Counted from the first letter of the stretch, positions 1 to 13,948 are shown. The stretch: DNA of 64,000 nt from Eucommia ulmoides (GCA_016647705.1 CM028338.1:37458676-37522675), one strand, 5' to 3'. Notes: a model not told the origin generated them from the letters alone. Translations and numbers: made by a program.

Positions 1-336
1 GAATAAATAATTTCACTAATTGGGATCCTATAAAAAAACACACATAATTATGAAATCATTTTTGTGTCGTGTATGATCCTAATCGAGATATTTTAAGAGT
101 AAAAATAGATTAGAGTTGTTTTCACCTAAATTCTTCAGAATCTTCAATCTCTTAGTATCCATCTATACATTCTTCACAATTTCTTCATGATGTTATCGTC
201 TCTGCATTGTCTTTACTTCTTTTACAATTACTTCATGATATTGTCTGGAATTCTTTAAATTGAAACACTCAATAAACACATTAGTTCCACAAAAAATATC
301 AACATTTAATTATTCATCAAAATCTTAGGATCAACA
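1..336 (-). mobile_element. Partial family A copia LTR, cut by the window edge
   Basis: The segment matches the U3 end of the large LTRs found at 7106-9226, 13949-16254 and 47648-49966. Shared features are the phrase near 65-110 (tttgtgtcgtgt, then gatcctaatcgagata), the stretch around 280-330 and the terminal gatcaaca at 329-336. The rest of the LTR lies left of the window. No coding content. Confidence 0.7.
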
Positions 337-838
337 AGTTCTATTATGTAAAAGAAATCTATATAAAGTATTGAAGAAAACATAAACAATTTTTTTTTTT
401 TCACACAAACACATATTTATATATTTGTGAATAGAAACCGAAAGGGAACAAAAAGGTGATCTAAGAATCCATTTGATGGGTTTATTTATTTTGATTCTAT
501 TGAAATGAATCCATGGAAAGAAAATAAATAAATAAGTTATTTATTTATTTATTTTTATTTTTGGTCATCGAAACCAAATTTTACAACTCGTTATTCATCT
601 AATTCAATTTGTACAATAATTTTTTGAGAAGTCTAATAATTTTATCGGAAATTCAAAGTCACTGTAATTTTTCTTGAAAAAATACAGTAAAAAAATTACA
701 GTGATTTTCATGTAGTGCAATAATTTTGTATTTCAGAAAAATTAACGGAGTGCATGGATTTTGGAAAGACACAAATTTTAACTTTGTGGACCATTCACCA
801 AAAATTCCATTTTTAGCATTTTTTTTCAATACATTTAC
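337..838. other. Non-genic AT-rich spacer with a small hairpin
   Basis: No supported gene. A 13-bp perfect inverted repeat (cactgtaattttt / aaaaattacagtg) spans 660-703 with an 18-bp loop. An (aaat)-type microsatellite lies near 523-560. The short ORF here owes its proline run to the neighbouring G tract and is not believed. Confidence 0.5.
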
Positions 839-2826
839 TGTTGGCCCAATGATTTCACCCGCGGGGGGGGGGGGGGGGGGGGGGGGGGGATAAATTGGGT
901 AGTTAAAAAATTTAAACAAATAAATAATCAAATTACTTTAATTTTCCTAACCGGTTGTTATCTTGTTATACAACGAAAACGTATTTATCTAAGTGCATAA
1001 CCAAACACATAAAAATAGAGAAATTGACAAAAATATTTATAGAGGTTCGATAAGTTACTCTTACCTATGTTCTCTCCCCTGAGCTCCTGTAAGGAATTCG
1101 CAATCCACCAATTCTGATACTTTTTTAAGGTAGGAATCAAACATTTACAAATTTTTTTTACAGGCGCAAGATTAACCTTATTCTTTTCCAGGCTCAAAAT
1201 CAAACCTATCTTTTTTCCCAAGCATAAGATTAGCCCTATCTTTTTTCCAGGTGCAAGATTAACCCTATCTTTTTCTCATGTACAAGATTAACCCTGATTA
1301 AATAAGGTCCCTTTATGCCTAATCCACTCTCACTTACACCAGGTACATTTAGGTCTAAGTTACAATTCATAAATATAAAAACATAATACATTTTTTTCTC
1401 ACAAGAGTTTTTACCACCTCAATTCAAAATTAAGCTCAACTAATGGCCAGATAGGTTAGTGATAGAAATGTGTGAGATACTAAATCTGATTTATAGAAAT
1501 TAAAGTACAAATATTTTCGCAATCAAATTTTAAGAATTTTTCAATGTATTCAGGAAAAAAAAATATTTTCGATCATAAGAATAACAAGCTTAAATTCTCA
1601 AGATATATATATGAATCAAGTATAGCACAATCAATTTGAGCAAGTAAAAACAACTAGAGAGATCTCACTGGGATTTCCTTAAAAAGATGTATAGAATAAC
1701 AATGAAAATTCAAACTTAGAGTATTCACAAAGATAACCTTTTGAGTGATTAATAATTTGTTCCAAATTTTATCTCAAAAATATTACAGCAAAATATTCAC
1801 TCTATTTGTAAAAATTGATTTGATATATATTCTTGATAATTTGAAAGATGAAATTTGTAGGTCTATATATCGATATTTTAAACAATTCCTATAACGACAA
1901 TATTTTGAAAAATATGCCAAAAAATAGCATAAATAGACTCCATTTATATCAAATGGATTTAAATCAAATTTATTTGACCAAGAATAAAACTTTTAAAACA
2001 CTCAATTTAGTGCCAAAATTTTTTTGATTTAAAACCCCAAAAGGAAAGAAAAAGTTTGACTAGTATAAATCACAAAGTCATGAAATATATAGACTAAATA
2101 AAAAAATCTTCAAAATATAAGATATATCTTTGAAATACAGTCAAAACCCATTAAAATAAGATATTCTAACATTCAAATGCTTAAAACATGGGTGGAAGAT
2201 CTCTGAAAAAAGTTCTAGTCAAAACTAAAAAAAAAATACTCAGTCGGTCGATTGGCTCATCCATCGGTCAACCGGTTGACCCTCCACGTCTAGAATTCTA
2301 GCCGTTGTACACAAGTCGGTCGACCGCTCTGTCGATCGTTTTAGGCCCTGAATCATCCGTTCAACCTATTGTCGACCGGATAGTCTAAAATTATGAAAAA
2401 CGCCATCCTGAATTTTCTAGTTAACTATTTTCTTGGGTAGTCAACCGTTCAGGACAAATAAATATATATATTAATTTTTTTTTCAAATAATTTCTTGATC
2501 AAGGATTTAGGAAAATCATTTCTACTCTTAAATTTATCACTTCTGACCACTTCAAAAATATTTCATGTTAATTTCAAGAGTCGTGCGTGATTCTAATCGG
2601 GTTGCATTAAGAGATTAATAAGAATTGAGTTGTTTACCTAGTATTAAAAAAAATCATGCTTAAAAAATCTTTAATATCGTCATTGCAATCATCTTGATCT
2701 TTATCATTCATTTTCATAAAATTTTCTTATACAAGCTCCAGGATTAAAAGTTGAAATACTCGATAAACATATTAGTTCCGCAAAACATCAATGTTAATTA
2801 GTTCATCAGAACATATAGGGCCAACA
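839..2826 (-). mobile_element. Family A copia LTR, probably solo
   Basis: It begins TGTTGGCCC at 839 and ends GGGCCAACA at 2826, both near-canonical family A ends. Inside, it shares the family's order of blocks: a cluster of caggcnnaagatta phrases near 1160-1290, a GGTCGACC-rich patch near 2240-2460, and the U3 block near 2500-2800. The flanking 5-mers (tttac / atctt) do not match, so a solo origin is inferred rather than shown. It lies 23 bp from the next family A LTR at 2850. Confidence 0.6.
863..889. repeat. Homopolymer of 27 G
   Basis: Twenty-seven consecutive G, at the place where related LTRs have a short aagagggggg-type tract (for example near 7128-7140). It looks like expansion of a pre-existing G tract, or an assembly artefact of such an expansion. 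Confidence 0.9.
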
Positions 2827-2849
2827 ATCTTTCTATTTTTTATGATAAT

Positions 2850-4846
2850 TGTTGGCCCAAAGAGCTACCCAAAAGGGGAAGGTGAATTAGGTAATTACAA
2901 AGTTTAAACAAATAAATTCTTTAAACACTTAATATCAAATAATCAATTTTCCTAAATTAATTATTATTTTAGTTACGCAGTGGATAAGTGTTTAATTCTA
3001 AGTGCACCCAAACATAATATAAAGAATATAAATAATGCGAAACACTAAGATATATTCTGGTTCAGTAAGCTAACCTTGCCTAATCTAGTCTTCCGAGCTT
3101 TATGGAGATTCACAACCACTAAACCCCTGATTTTTTTACCAGATAAGAACCAAACTCTTATAATAATTTTTTTACAAGCACAAAATCAACCTTGACAAAT
3201 TTACCTTTTTCCCAGGCTAAGAATGAACCCTATTTTTTTTATCAAGCTAAAGATTAACCTCACCACTCACTCAAATATCATTTTCACAAGTAAGTATTGA
3301 ACCTTTTCAATTCACTCAAAAAAACACAATTCAGTTGCAGGGAAAATCAAAACATAATTGTTTTCAAGGGAAAAAAATAACCTAACATTTTACAGGATAA
3401 AGATCAAATCCTAATTGTTTCTCAGGAAAAAGATCGAAACTTAGCTGCCCTCACTAGACACCGTGCCAAATGTGTCTAATCCGTTTAAACTCACAAATAC
3501 AAAAAAATTGAGTTGCTTCCCACAAGGAACTTCTACCAGCTCAATACAAATATACCCAATTAATGTTCCAAAAATTACTACCTGATAGATACAATATGAG
3601 GCAAACAATATCTGATTAAATAAATAAGTGGGTAGCACAATTTAGAGCATGTAATCAGATAATCAAACAAAATCGTTTTAAAAAGATTTTTTAGGCTTTT
3701 AAGTTTGAAAATGATTTTATAACAATCTTATAACCAAGCAATCAATTTCAAAATAAAGAACAAAAGCTTAGAAAGGTCTCATCAGAAAAACACCGAATAT
3801 GGAAACAGAATCGCAATAGAGTACAAATCGGTGATGCCAAATCTACAGCGCTATTATATGAAGAACTTAGCATACATATCTCATAGAAATCTCAACGTAA
3901 AAATCACTCTTATAAAAGTTTAAACTGATTGTTCTTGATGCGATTTATCTCAATGCTGCAGATTTATTTTTATAGACAGATATCAAACCCTCAAACGACT
4001 ACTTTTTAAAAGATATGCCTCTAAAAGACATTCTTAGACCTCATACAATATTATCTTCTATTTTAGGGATATTTCACTTAAAAATATCTTTTAAATCTCT
4101 TAAATAAGTCCATGAAATATTTCTTAATTTACAATCATAAAGATATGAAGTATTAATCAACTTAAATTAAGAGAATCATAAATTATGTGGACCAAATCAA
4201 TAGGAATAATCAAATAGATGTACTATATCTTAAATTAGTTCAAATCCCCCAAATCTCTCCATTGGAATCCTAAAAAATGGATAACTTTTGACCAAGAGAC
4301 CAAGTCACATGAAATCACAACCGACACTGTCAGTTGACTGGATCCAAAAATATGGTTGATTGATTGATTCAGAGCTGAAACCCAGCCAAAACTCACAGGC
4401 CAATCGATTGATCAAATTTCTCCATTCATTTGATTGAATGATACATGTTAATTCACTGTTGCTCCAAAAAATACATTGACTCAAACGGTTAACCGATTGA
4501 TATAGGTTGGTCAATTTCTGCTTCAAAAAACTCACTGCTTGAAACGGTTAACCAATTTCTTTTAATCGGTAGACCGACTGCTTTAGGATGTCCATTTCCA
4601 TCACCATTTTAGCTATTGTTTCAAACGGTTGTCTGACCTCTTTAATTAGGTTGACTGATTAGATCAGTAGCACCTCATTTTTGCTCTAAAACTCACTGTT
4701 TGATTCAGTTAACCGATTGTTTTTCTCGGGTGACTTAATTGATCCGAAAATACACCTTTTTATACTTTAAACCATATTTTTTAATTAGGTCAATTATCAA
4801 TTTGATTTCACATAAGGAGTACATAAAAATCATTAATTAGGACCTA
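2850..4846 (-). repeat. 3' LTR of the copia element, missing its U3 start
   Basis: It follows the 13949-16254 LTR closely from TGTTGGCCC to about 4846. The remaining roughly 400 bp present in the other copy (about 15950-16254) are absent here, and the end of the pol remnant abuts directly. A deletion removed the pol C-terminus, the PPT and the U3 start. Confidence 0.75.
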
Positions 4847-4850
4847 AGCC

Positions 4851-6137
4851 TCAAATAATCTTCATCAATTGATCTTCTGCTAAAGGTTTGGTAAAAGTAT
4901 CGGCAAACTGATCGGAGGTATCAATATACTCAATAGTTACATCATTTTTCTGAATGAGATCTTAAATAAAATGATGTCTAATCTCTATGTACTTAGTTCG
5001 TGAGTGCTATGTCAGATTCTTACTTAAGTATATAGCACTTTTATTATTACAATAAATAGGGACTTCCTCCATACATATTCCAAAATCATATAATTGTTAC
5101 TTAAAATATAGAATTTGAGTGCAACAATTACCTGCTGCAATATACTCAGCCTCAATAGTAGATAAGGCAATTAAGTTCTGTTTCTTGATAGACCAAGACA
5201 CCAAAGCATGTCCTAGAAAGTGACATGATCCGCTTGTACTTTTATTCTCAACTTTGCATCCGACAAAATCAACATCGGAGTAACTGATTAACTTATAGTC
5301 ACTCTCCTTAGGATACCATAATCTTAGGTCACTTGTCCCTTTCAAATATCAAAAGATTCAATTAACTGCAGTTAAATGTGATTACTTAGGACAAGATAGA
5401 AATCTAGCACACAAGCATACACTAAATATTATGTTAGGTCTACTAGCAGTAAGATACAACAAACTACCAATCATATCTCGATACATTTTCTCATTTATGT
5501 TTTTGCCCATATTGTCTTTGTCTATTTTCGTAGCTATTGTCATGGGAGTTTTGTACTCTTTAGCGCCATCGAAGACATACTTTTTTCAATAACTCTTTAG
5601 TGTACTTAGCTTGATTAATGAAAATTCCTTCTTTGATTTGCTTGATTTGCAACCCAAGAAAGAAGATTAACTCCCCCATCATACTCATTTCAAATTCAAC
5701 CTGCATAATCTTGGCAAACTCTTGACAAAAATCCTTATTAGTAGAACCGAATATAATATCATCAACATATATCTGTACTAATAGGATATCAGACTCATTT
5801 TGTTTGATAAATAAAGTTATATCACTAAGACCCCGTTGAAAATAATTTTCGATCAAATATCAACTAAATCTCTCATACCAAGCTCTTGGAGCTTGTTTAA
5901 GCACATACAAAGCCTTTCGAAATTTACACATGATCGATAAGTTTATCACTCTCAAATCCCGGTGGTTGTTCAACGTAAAAGTCTTCTGATAAAAAATCAT
6001 TCAAGAATTCACTCTTTACATCCATTTGATATAATTTAAAATTCTGTGAACATGCAAATGCGAGTAACATTCTAATAGTTTCTAATCTAGCTACATAAGC
6101 ATGAGTCTCATCATAATTAATTCTCTTTTTTTTATTA
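4851..6137 (-). pseudogene. Copia RT (C-terminal part) and RNase H remnant
   Basis: Read on the minus strand, this gives RT then RNase H of a Ty1/copia polyprotein. Visible marks in order are YDETHAYVARLE near 6100, KLYQMDVKSEFLND near 6040, QPPGFES, LKQAPRAWYERFS, the catalytic YVDD box at 5758-5769, and an RNase H stretch (5097-5345) with STIEAEYIAAGNCC. It ends near 4870 with the conserved FADTFTKPLAEDQ tail. The YVDD aspartates are intact, but stops and frame changes break the chain (for example after WYERFS). The N-terminal part of the same RT lies at 10637-10958, separated by the solo LTR insertion. Confidence 0.9.
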
Positions 6138-9100
6138 TATTGATCCTAAGATTTTGATGAACAATTAAAAGTTGATATTTTTTGTAGAACTAACGGTTTA
6201 ATTGAGTGTTTCAATTAATTAAGTTCCAATGATGAAGATACGATGAAAAGTTATGAATGGATGCTAAATGATGATGACAAACACAAAGATGATGAATTTT
6301 TAAGAGTTTGAAGAAATTGGAGAAAACAACTCAAGTTAATTTCAACTCTTAATATCCCGATTAGAATCACATACGACGCGAAAATGATTTTATGATTATG
6401 TGTGTTTTGATAAGATGAAATTATTTGCTCCCATGTGTGATTGAAAAAGAAATATGTTTAATGGATTAAAATTGAATTTAAATATTTAGTAGAGCTAATT
6501 AAGAAAAGAAAATGGTTAAAGGGGGAAAAACGTAAATAAGAATGAGTTCAAAACGAGTATAGAAAAGAGATCCTACAAGCATAAGTCGACTGGTAGGTCG
6601 ACCGGACAAAACAGGTGGAACTCTTTGTATCTCTAAGTCGACAGGTAGGTCGACCGGTGAAGAGAAATGAAACTCTCTGTATCTCTAAGTCGACAGGTAG
6701 GTCGACCAGTTAAGAGAAATAGAACTTTATGAATTTCTAAGTTGACAGATAGGTCGACCGATGGGCACAGAGTCTTTGGCTTGGCTACATCCTGAATCGA
6801 GCGGTTGACTGGTCGGTCGACAGATGGTGCAGTTTCAGGATATTGAGGATTTCAAATTCAAATCTAAAAGTAGCCTTTTTTTTATTGGGATTTGTGAGAG
6901 ATTTTAGGGATTTTATGATATTTAAGATATGCTACACTTATTATTTAATTCCTATTAATTTGGTTCATTAAGTTTTAATATTTCTTAATTTGGTACATAA
7001 AATTGTTTCTATTATATTTAATTGAGATTGAAAAATATTTGGGAAACTTAATTGAGAGATTTAAAAGCTATTATTAAGTGAAATATATCTTAAGTGAAAG
7101 GTATCTGTTGGCCCAGTAGAATACTCAAGAGGGGGGAGGGTAAATTAGGTAATAAAAAATAATCAGAATAAAAATCAATAAATCAAATGATTAATTTTAA
7201 GCCTAAATTAATTATTATCTTTATAACACAGCGGAATTAATCGATCAACTAGGTGCACACACAAACAACAAAAATAGACAAATTAAGAAAGCAGGACATC
7301 AGAGATTTATACGGGCTCACCAAGTTACTCTTGGTTAATCCAGTCCCCCGAACTCCACGGAGGTCGCACTCATTAAAACTAAGATTTCTTTAAAGGTAGA
7401 AACCAAACCAGCACACTGATTCTTTTACAGGCTTAGAATCAATCTTTAAAATTTCCTTTTCAAAGGTTAAGGACAAACCTCTACTTTTTACATGTTAAAG
7501 AATAACCTAATTTTTTTTAACACCTAGGCTCAAGAATTAAAACTTCACCAAAATACTCCAAATATCCTTTTATCCGGTAAGGATTGAACCGTTACAAAAT
7601 TACTCACAAACATGCAATTCTTATTCAGAAAAAATCACTACATCAATCTCTTTACAGGAAGAGACTGAAACCCAGCTACCGTTGATTAAATATCCCCAAT
7701 GATATTTAACCCGTCATAACTCACCAATACAAAAATTGATAAGTAAATCTCACTCGGAGTTTCTACCACCCCAGATATATATAAACTCAATTAATATCCC
7801 AACTAGTGATAGAATTATGTGAGATGCAAAAATCTGATTTTAACAATATATAGGTAACAAATTGGAGCACGTAATCAGATTTAAGAAATTGTTTAAAAGA
7901 ATGTTTTCTTTAAAGAATCAAAAATAATTTCTAAGATTAATTTTCAAAGACAATAATAAACAAGTAATAATTAATATGGAAAGATCTCACCCGGAATTCA
8001 TAGAAGTAATGATGAAAACAACATAGCTTTAATTTTGGAATCAGCACAAATTGATCGCAGTTGATTATCAGAATCACTCTCTTAGAATAACTCACAGTAT
8101 AGTTGAATGATCACTCTTATAAACGCTCTCTCAAATATAGACTGATTTTATCTCTTAGAATGAATAGAATGATTAGTTTTCTTAGAAAATTCGCAGGTCT
8201 ATATAAGGGCACATGTAATCAGCCTCCTAACGGCTAGGTTACAAGTGTCATGACAATAAAATACTCTAATAGACCTTTCATAACATGAGGACTTCATTTA
8301 GATTCAATTTCATTTAATAACAATTTTTAAATTTCTCAATTAAATCCCCAAAGTATTTCTCAATTAAAAACAAATAAGTATAGAATTCATTTTATGTACC
8401 AAATTGATAAACTTTAATAATTAATGAACCATATTGAAAAGATTTAATATATATATGAACCATATCTCAAATGTTAAGAATATCCCCGAAATCTCTCTAA
8501 AATCTTAACAAAAAACGGCTACTTTTAAATTCAGAATTTGATCAACCAATATCCAGAAATTGTGCGTTCAGTCGACTGCCCAGTCGACTAAAGGATACTG
8601 GAAATAGCCTATGCACTTGATCGGTCAACTCCTCAGTTGACTCGCAGATTCAGGGAGTTTGCCAAGCTTACATCGGTCAACTGTTCACTCAACTCGCAGA
8701 TTCAGAAAGTTCACCAAGCTTCCATCGGTCGATCGCCCACTCAACTCGCAGATTCAGAGAGTTCATCTAATTTCTCCAGTCGACTCCTCAGTCGACTGCC
8801 CTCTCCTGAATCTCTTCTCTGATCTTGTTTTTAACTTACTTTCTTTTACAATTTTGCCCCTTTATCCACATTTATATTCAAATAAACTCTACTAATATTC
8901 TTATATTCTATTTTAGTCATTCAAGAATATTTCTTTTTAATTCACATAGGAGCAAATAAATATAATCAACCAAAACACACATAAAGGATAAAACTCATTT
9001 TGTGCCGTGTGTGTGTTCCTAAATGGGATATTAAAAGTTTATATTTACCTGGGTTGTTTTCTCTAATATCTTCAAACTCTTAATACTTCATCTTGATATC

Positions 9101-10636
9101 TTTATTTAGCATTCATTCACTTTGACATCTTCATTATTGGAACTTTAAATCACTGAAACATTTATCAAACATTAGTTCTACCAAAACATCAATACTTAAT
9201 TGTTCATCAAAATCTTGGGATCAACAGTATCTATATATGGGGTCTATAGGTGATTTTAAAAGACATATCTTGTGGAAATTAACCGTTATAAGGCTTGTTT
9301 CAAATGCCTGTAAAAAGACCTACGGATTTCACATAATGAAGAGGCACCATATCAAGAACTATTCAGTTCATAAGCTTTTATAAGAGTTATCATTCTGATA
9401 TTTATTTTTAGGGATCAAATTGTGATATCAATTATTGAGGTGTTCATGAGTTAAAGCGTTGATTGTGTAAGCGTCACCGATTTGAGTTGTCTAACGTTTC
9501 AATCTATTATTCTTCGGTGTTATCTGGGTGAGATCTTTTCAAACTATTAATCTTTATTGCATATTTATTTCTATATATTTGCTTGGTTGATAAGATCTTG
9601 ATAAAATCATTTTCTGAACTTTAAATCGCATAAAAATATTTTAAAACGATTTTTGGTGAAAATCTGATTACATATTTATTTGTGTGTTATTCATATTTAT
9701 CATAATCAGATTTATATATTTTCTTGGTAAAAGTGTTTCAAGCATATTCTTAATTGAGTTTATTGCTATCATTGTTTACTTGGTAAATTGATTGTATGAG
9801 AAATCTTTTTTGAACTTTAAAAGCATAAAAATTCTTTTTAAATGATTTGTGTGATAATCTGATTACGTGCTTAATTTTGTGTTATCCGCATTATTTTTAT
9901 AATTAGATTTTTGTTTCCTCACATTAATTCTATCACTAGTATCGGGACATTAATTGAGTATTAATTAATCTGAGATGATAGAAACTCCGAGTGAGAAGAA
10001 CTTATCAATTTGTATTAGTGAGTAGTGTGACAGATTAAATACTGTTGGGGTATTTAATCAAATGGTAGTCGGTTTCAGTCTCTTCTTGTAAAGAGATTGA
10101 GGTAGTAATTCTTCCTAGACAGAATTAGTTTTTTGAGTAAATTTTGTCATTGTTCAATCCTTACCGGGTAAAAAGATATTTGGAGTGTTGGTGAGGTTTT
10201 GATTCTTTTGCCTTAGTGTTAAAAAGAATTAGGTTATTCTTTACCTTGTAAAAAGTAGAGGTTCTTCTTTAACCTGTGAAAATGACTTTGTAAAGGTTGA
10301 TTCTGAGCCTATAAAAGAATCGGTATGAGGGTTTGGTTCTTACTTTTAAAGGGATCTTGAGTATTAGTAGGTGCGACTCTCCGTGGGGCTCGGGGGACTG
10401 GATTAGCCAAGAGTAGTTTGGTGAACCAGTATAAATCTTTGGTATGTTGCAATATTTAATTTGTTTATTTTTGTTATTTGGTGTGCACCTAGTTGATTAT
10501 ATAATTCCGTTGTGATATAAAGATAATAATTAATTTAGAATTAAAATTAATTATTTGATTTATTGAAGTATTATTCTGATATAATTTTTTAATTACCCAA
10601 TTCACCCATCATCTTGGGTATTCCACTGGGCCAACA
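6138..10636 (+). mobile_element. Family A solo LTR inserted in copia RT, itself interrupted
   Basis: A plus-oriented family A LTR begins near 6138 (tattgatcc, the first TG mutated to TA) and ends GGGCCAACA at 10636. It is interrupted at 7106-9231 by another LTR plus one TSD copy, so the LTR itself is about 2.37 kb. The 5-mers outside it are tatta (6133-6137) and gatta (10637-10641), a duplication with one mismatch. The insertion separates RT residues ...RLVALCYN from ...INYDETHAY. Four roughly 62-65 bp repeats rich in GTCGAC lie at 6585-6770. Confidence 0.85.
7106..9226 (-). mobile_element. Family A solo LTR with perfect TSD, nested inside the 6138-10636 LTR
   Basis: The boundaries are exact: gtatc (7101-7105), TGTTGGCCC start, GGGATCAACA end, gtatc (9227-9231). 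The length is 2121 bp and no internal retroelement sequence is present, so it is a solo LTR. The surrounding LTR reads straight across once this block and one gtatc are taken out. About three to four 62-bp repeats (cgcagattcag with GGTCAAC/GTCGAC cores) lie at 8630-8800. Confidence 0.92.
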
Positions 10637-12270
10637 GATTATAGCACAGTGCTACTAATCTTGTTTTATTTTTAATTACCATACTAGTTTCATCATTTTT
10701 ATTTCGAAAAACCCATTGAGTACTAATTACAAGATGAAAGTCTGATCTAAGAACTAGAGACCATACCTTATTACATTCAAATTGAACTAATTCTTCTTGC
10801 ATCATGGAGATCCAAGATTTATTAGTTAATACCTCATTCATATTCTTAGGCTTAATTTGTGATAGAAAAGCAAGATTAATTATATCCCTAAGAGAGGATC
10901 TTGTATTTACACCTCTCTCGAAATTATTAATAATTTCTTTTACCAAATGTCCCAGCATTATCTTTATAACACGTGGTAAAGTTGTCTCCCCTCCCTTAGG
11001 TTCCTCATTCTATGGTTCATTTGTCGTATTACATCCTTAGTTTTGGCTATTTTGTTTACTTGCATCATCATCATCCAAAACCTTTCTCGACACAAGTGGA
11101 TCAGATTCTTCAAATACAACATGCATAGATTCTTCCACTACTAAAGTACATTTATTATAAAATCTATAAGTTTTACTATTAGTAGTGTGCCGAAGAAAAA
11201 TACCATAATCAGATTTAACATCAAATTTACCCAAATTATCCTTATTATTCAAGATAAAATATTTGCAACCAAAAACTTTAAAATATGATATATTTGGAGT
11301 CTTACCATTCCAAATTTCATAAGGGGTTTTATTAAAACCTCTTCGGATAGATACCATGTTTACTATATGGCAAACTGTGCTTATGGCTTCAGCCCAAAAA
11401 TATTGGGAAGACGATTCTCATTTAGCATTGTTCTGAACATTTCTTGAAGCGTTATGTTATTTTTTTCTTTCCACAACACCATTTTGTTGTGGCGATCTAG
11501 GTCCAGAAAAGTTGTGAGCATACCCGTGCTCATCGCAATAATTAATTACCTCATCATTTTTTAACTCTCTGCCTCTATCACTACAGATGTTAATGATGTA
11601 ATATTGCTTCTAATTTTGAACACGTTTACAAAATTTTAAAAATATAAAATCAACTTCAATCTTTTTAGCTAGGAAGAACACCTATGTATATCTAGAATAG
11701 TCATCAACAATTACGAATGCGTAAAATTTACCTCTTAAACTAGCAATGACATTCGAACCAAACGAATCAAGATGCAACATCAAGACATCTAGATGTGGAT
11801 GTGTGCAATTTTTTCTTAAAGAATGATCTAGATTGTTTACCTAATTGACATGAATCATATACTTTATCTTTCACATATTTTAATGCAAGTCTTCTAAGTC
11901 ATAATCAACTGTTCTCAAATAATGCATTCAAATATGATAAGTTTTGAGAAGAGAAATAATCAAATGAACAAATATAAACATTCTCAAATCGTGATGCAAC
12001 AAATAATATGCTGGTCTCATGCCTATTCTTAATAATGTATCTATCATGATCAAAACAAAATTAGAACCTTTATCACATAATTGAGTAATACTAAGTATCT
12101 TATGTTTAAGACCATCTACTAGGAGAACATCTTTAATAGTAGTAGATTCACTACCGATATTACCTATACCGATAATTTTACCATTTACGTTGTCTTCAAA
12201 CGTCACATGACCTTTGCCTTTAGGTGTCAAAGACGTAAATTTATATTTGTCTCCCATCATGTGTCAAGAA
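10637..12270 (-). pseudogene. Copia integrase and N-terminal RT remnant
   Basis: Minus-strand reading gives, from high to low coordinates: a pre-integrase stretch near 12060-12260 (FTSLTPKGKGHVTF, VLLVDGLKHKILSITQLC), an integrase core whose conserved PRSPQQNGVVERK sits near 11470-11510, the integrase C-terminal part (11037-11357; TPYEIWNGKTPNISYFKVFG), then the start of RT (10637-10958; WVFRNKN, KTRLVALCYN). Frames change several times and stops occur, so no product is expected. Confidence 0.9.
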
Positions 12271-12989
12271 CAACCACTATCCAGAAATTATTTTTTCTTA
12301 CCTATTGATGTTTTCAGAGTAACCTGCAAGGAGCACCTCAAATAGTTCCTAAGTGGTACCCAATCTACGTGGGTCCGATCTTGTTAGTCGAGATAATTTT
12401 AATTCCTTTAGGAACCCAAGCTTATCTGCATTTAGATACTTTAGAAAAACATCTAATAATAGTATACCCCACAACATTATATTTAAAATATCTAACAAAA
12501 TCTCTGGTTTCAGAAAAGAATTTATGAAATCTTTTTTGTTTAAGATTTTTCTGAAACTCAATACTAGCTTTATCAAAGATATCTTGTGAACTTCCCAAAA
12601 GTATTTTTAAATTATTCTCACCACCTGTGAATTGAGAACTATCGAATGTAAATCCGACATCTTAGATTTCAATTCAATGTTTTCAGACTCAAATTTCATC
12701 ACTTGCTTATTAAGTGTATTAATTGTACTTTGTAGGACATTAATTTAAGAACACTAATTTTTATAATTATGTCTTAGTTTTTAATAAATATCAAATAAAT
12801 CATTGAAATATAAATGACAAAAACTAGAACATTTCGTTACTTCATCTCCAATGGCCATCAAAGTAAGCATGGATAAATCGTCACTGCCCGATTTTTCTAG
12901 GCTACTTGACTCAGAGTCATCTTAGGTAGCTTTCATCGATTTCTTCTTACTTTTCTTTACCTTCTTCTTCTCCTTTATCTTCTTTTTCT
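12271..12989 (-). other. Degraded gag-pol junction of the copia element
   Basis: This is the place where gag end and protease should lie. I see Lys/Glu-rich short reading frames and stops but cannot point to a protease active site. It is treated as decayed internal retroelement sequence. Confidence 0.5.
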
Positions 12990-13811
12990 TTCTTTGGTTA
13001 GGAACAATCAGATTGGAAGTGTCCAGTCTTGTAACAATTGAAGCATTCTACATTACTCATGTTGAAATTTTCTTTCCCTAGAATGTTCGTCGAGTCATTT
13101 TTCTGAAATTTTTGTGAAAAACACATCATTTTCTTGCTCGCTGTCAAAACTAATATATTCACTGTCTTCTTCTTCCTCATGTTTATAAACTTTTAACGCT
13201 AATGACTTCTTTTTGATATTTTTTTATTTCGTACTTATATTCTCGTATAGCCGTCTTGTGTGTCATTAGGTTGCCGATGAGATTATCAATAGTGTAGACT
13301 GTGAGATCTTTAACTTCCTCTATCGCAGTTACTTTTGGCTCCCTGACTTTAGTCAATGGTCTTAGAATCTTTTAGTCAATGGTCTCAGAATCTTTCGTAC
13401 TTTATCCTTCATAGTATAAGACTTTCCGAGTTGATTAAGGTTGTTGCAGATGCGGTTGAATCTTGTGTACATTTCTGGAATAGATTCTGCTTCACTCATT
13501 CTGAATAATTTGAATTGACGAACTAAGATATTGATCTTGGACTGTTTCACCTGATTTGTCCCTTCATGGGTGATTTGCAATGTGTCTCACATTTCTTTTG
13601 CTGATCCACAACTTGAAACTCTGGTATATTCGTTAGTATCTAAAGAACAAAATAAAACATTAATAGCTTGAGAATTAATATAAAGTTTCTGTTTATTAGA
13701 AGTGGTTATCTGCTCTTTCTTCTTAATCACTTCATTCTCCTCAGGGACAAATAGACCGTCATTAATAGCTAGCCACACATCATAATTGATGGCTTGAAGA
13801 AAATCAATCAT
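12990..13811 (-). pseudogene. Copia gag remnant with zinc knuckle
   Basis: The minus strand encodes a copia-type gag. It has an N-terminal stretch MIDFLQAINYDVWLAINDG (from 13811), a mid part VKQSKINILVRQFKLFRM followed by IPEMYTRFNRICNNL (13362-13580), and a CCHC zinc knuckle CFNCYKTGHFQSDC near 13004-13048 (C-x2-C-x4-H-x4-C, all four ligands present). In-frame stops separate the three pieces. Confidence 0.85.
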
Positions 13812-13948
13812 TCTATCATTCCATAATGAATAGTTATCTCCTAGAGTGCATAGACGGCCCCTTACCTAGAGTACCTATCAGGTACGCTATGTGATATTTC
13901 TTAGCTAAGATTTTAAGCTAAATGAGCTAAACCACCCTAGGTACCAAT

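Noticed and set aside
659..931. 90-codon minus ORF with a proline run
   Set aside because: The prolines come from the G27 homopolymer and the frame crosses an LTR boundary; no coding signal remains outside the run.
8637..8895. Two short overlapping plus ORFs
   Set aside because: They translate the 62-bp minisatellite of a solo LTR; residues repeat with the DNA unit.
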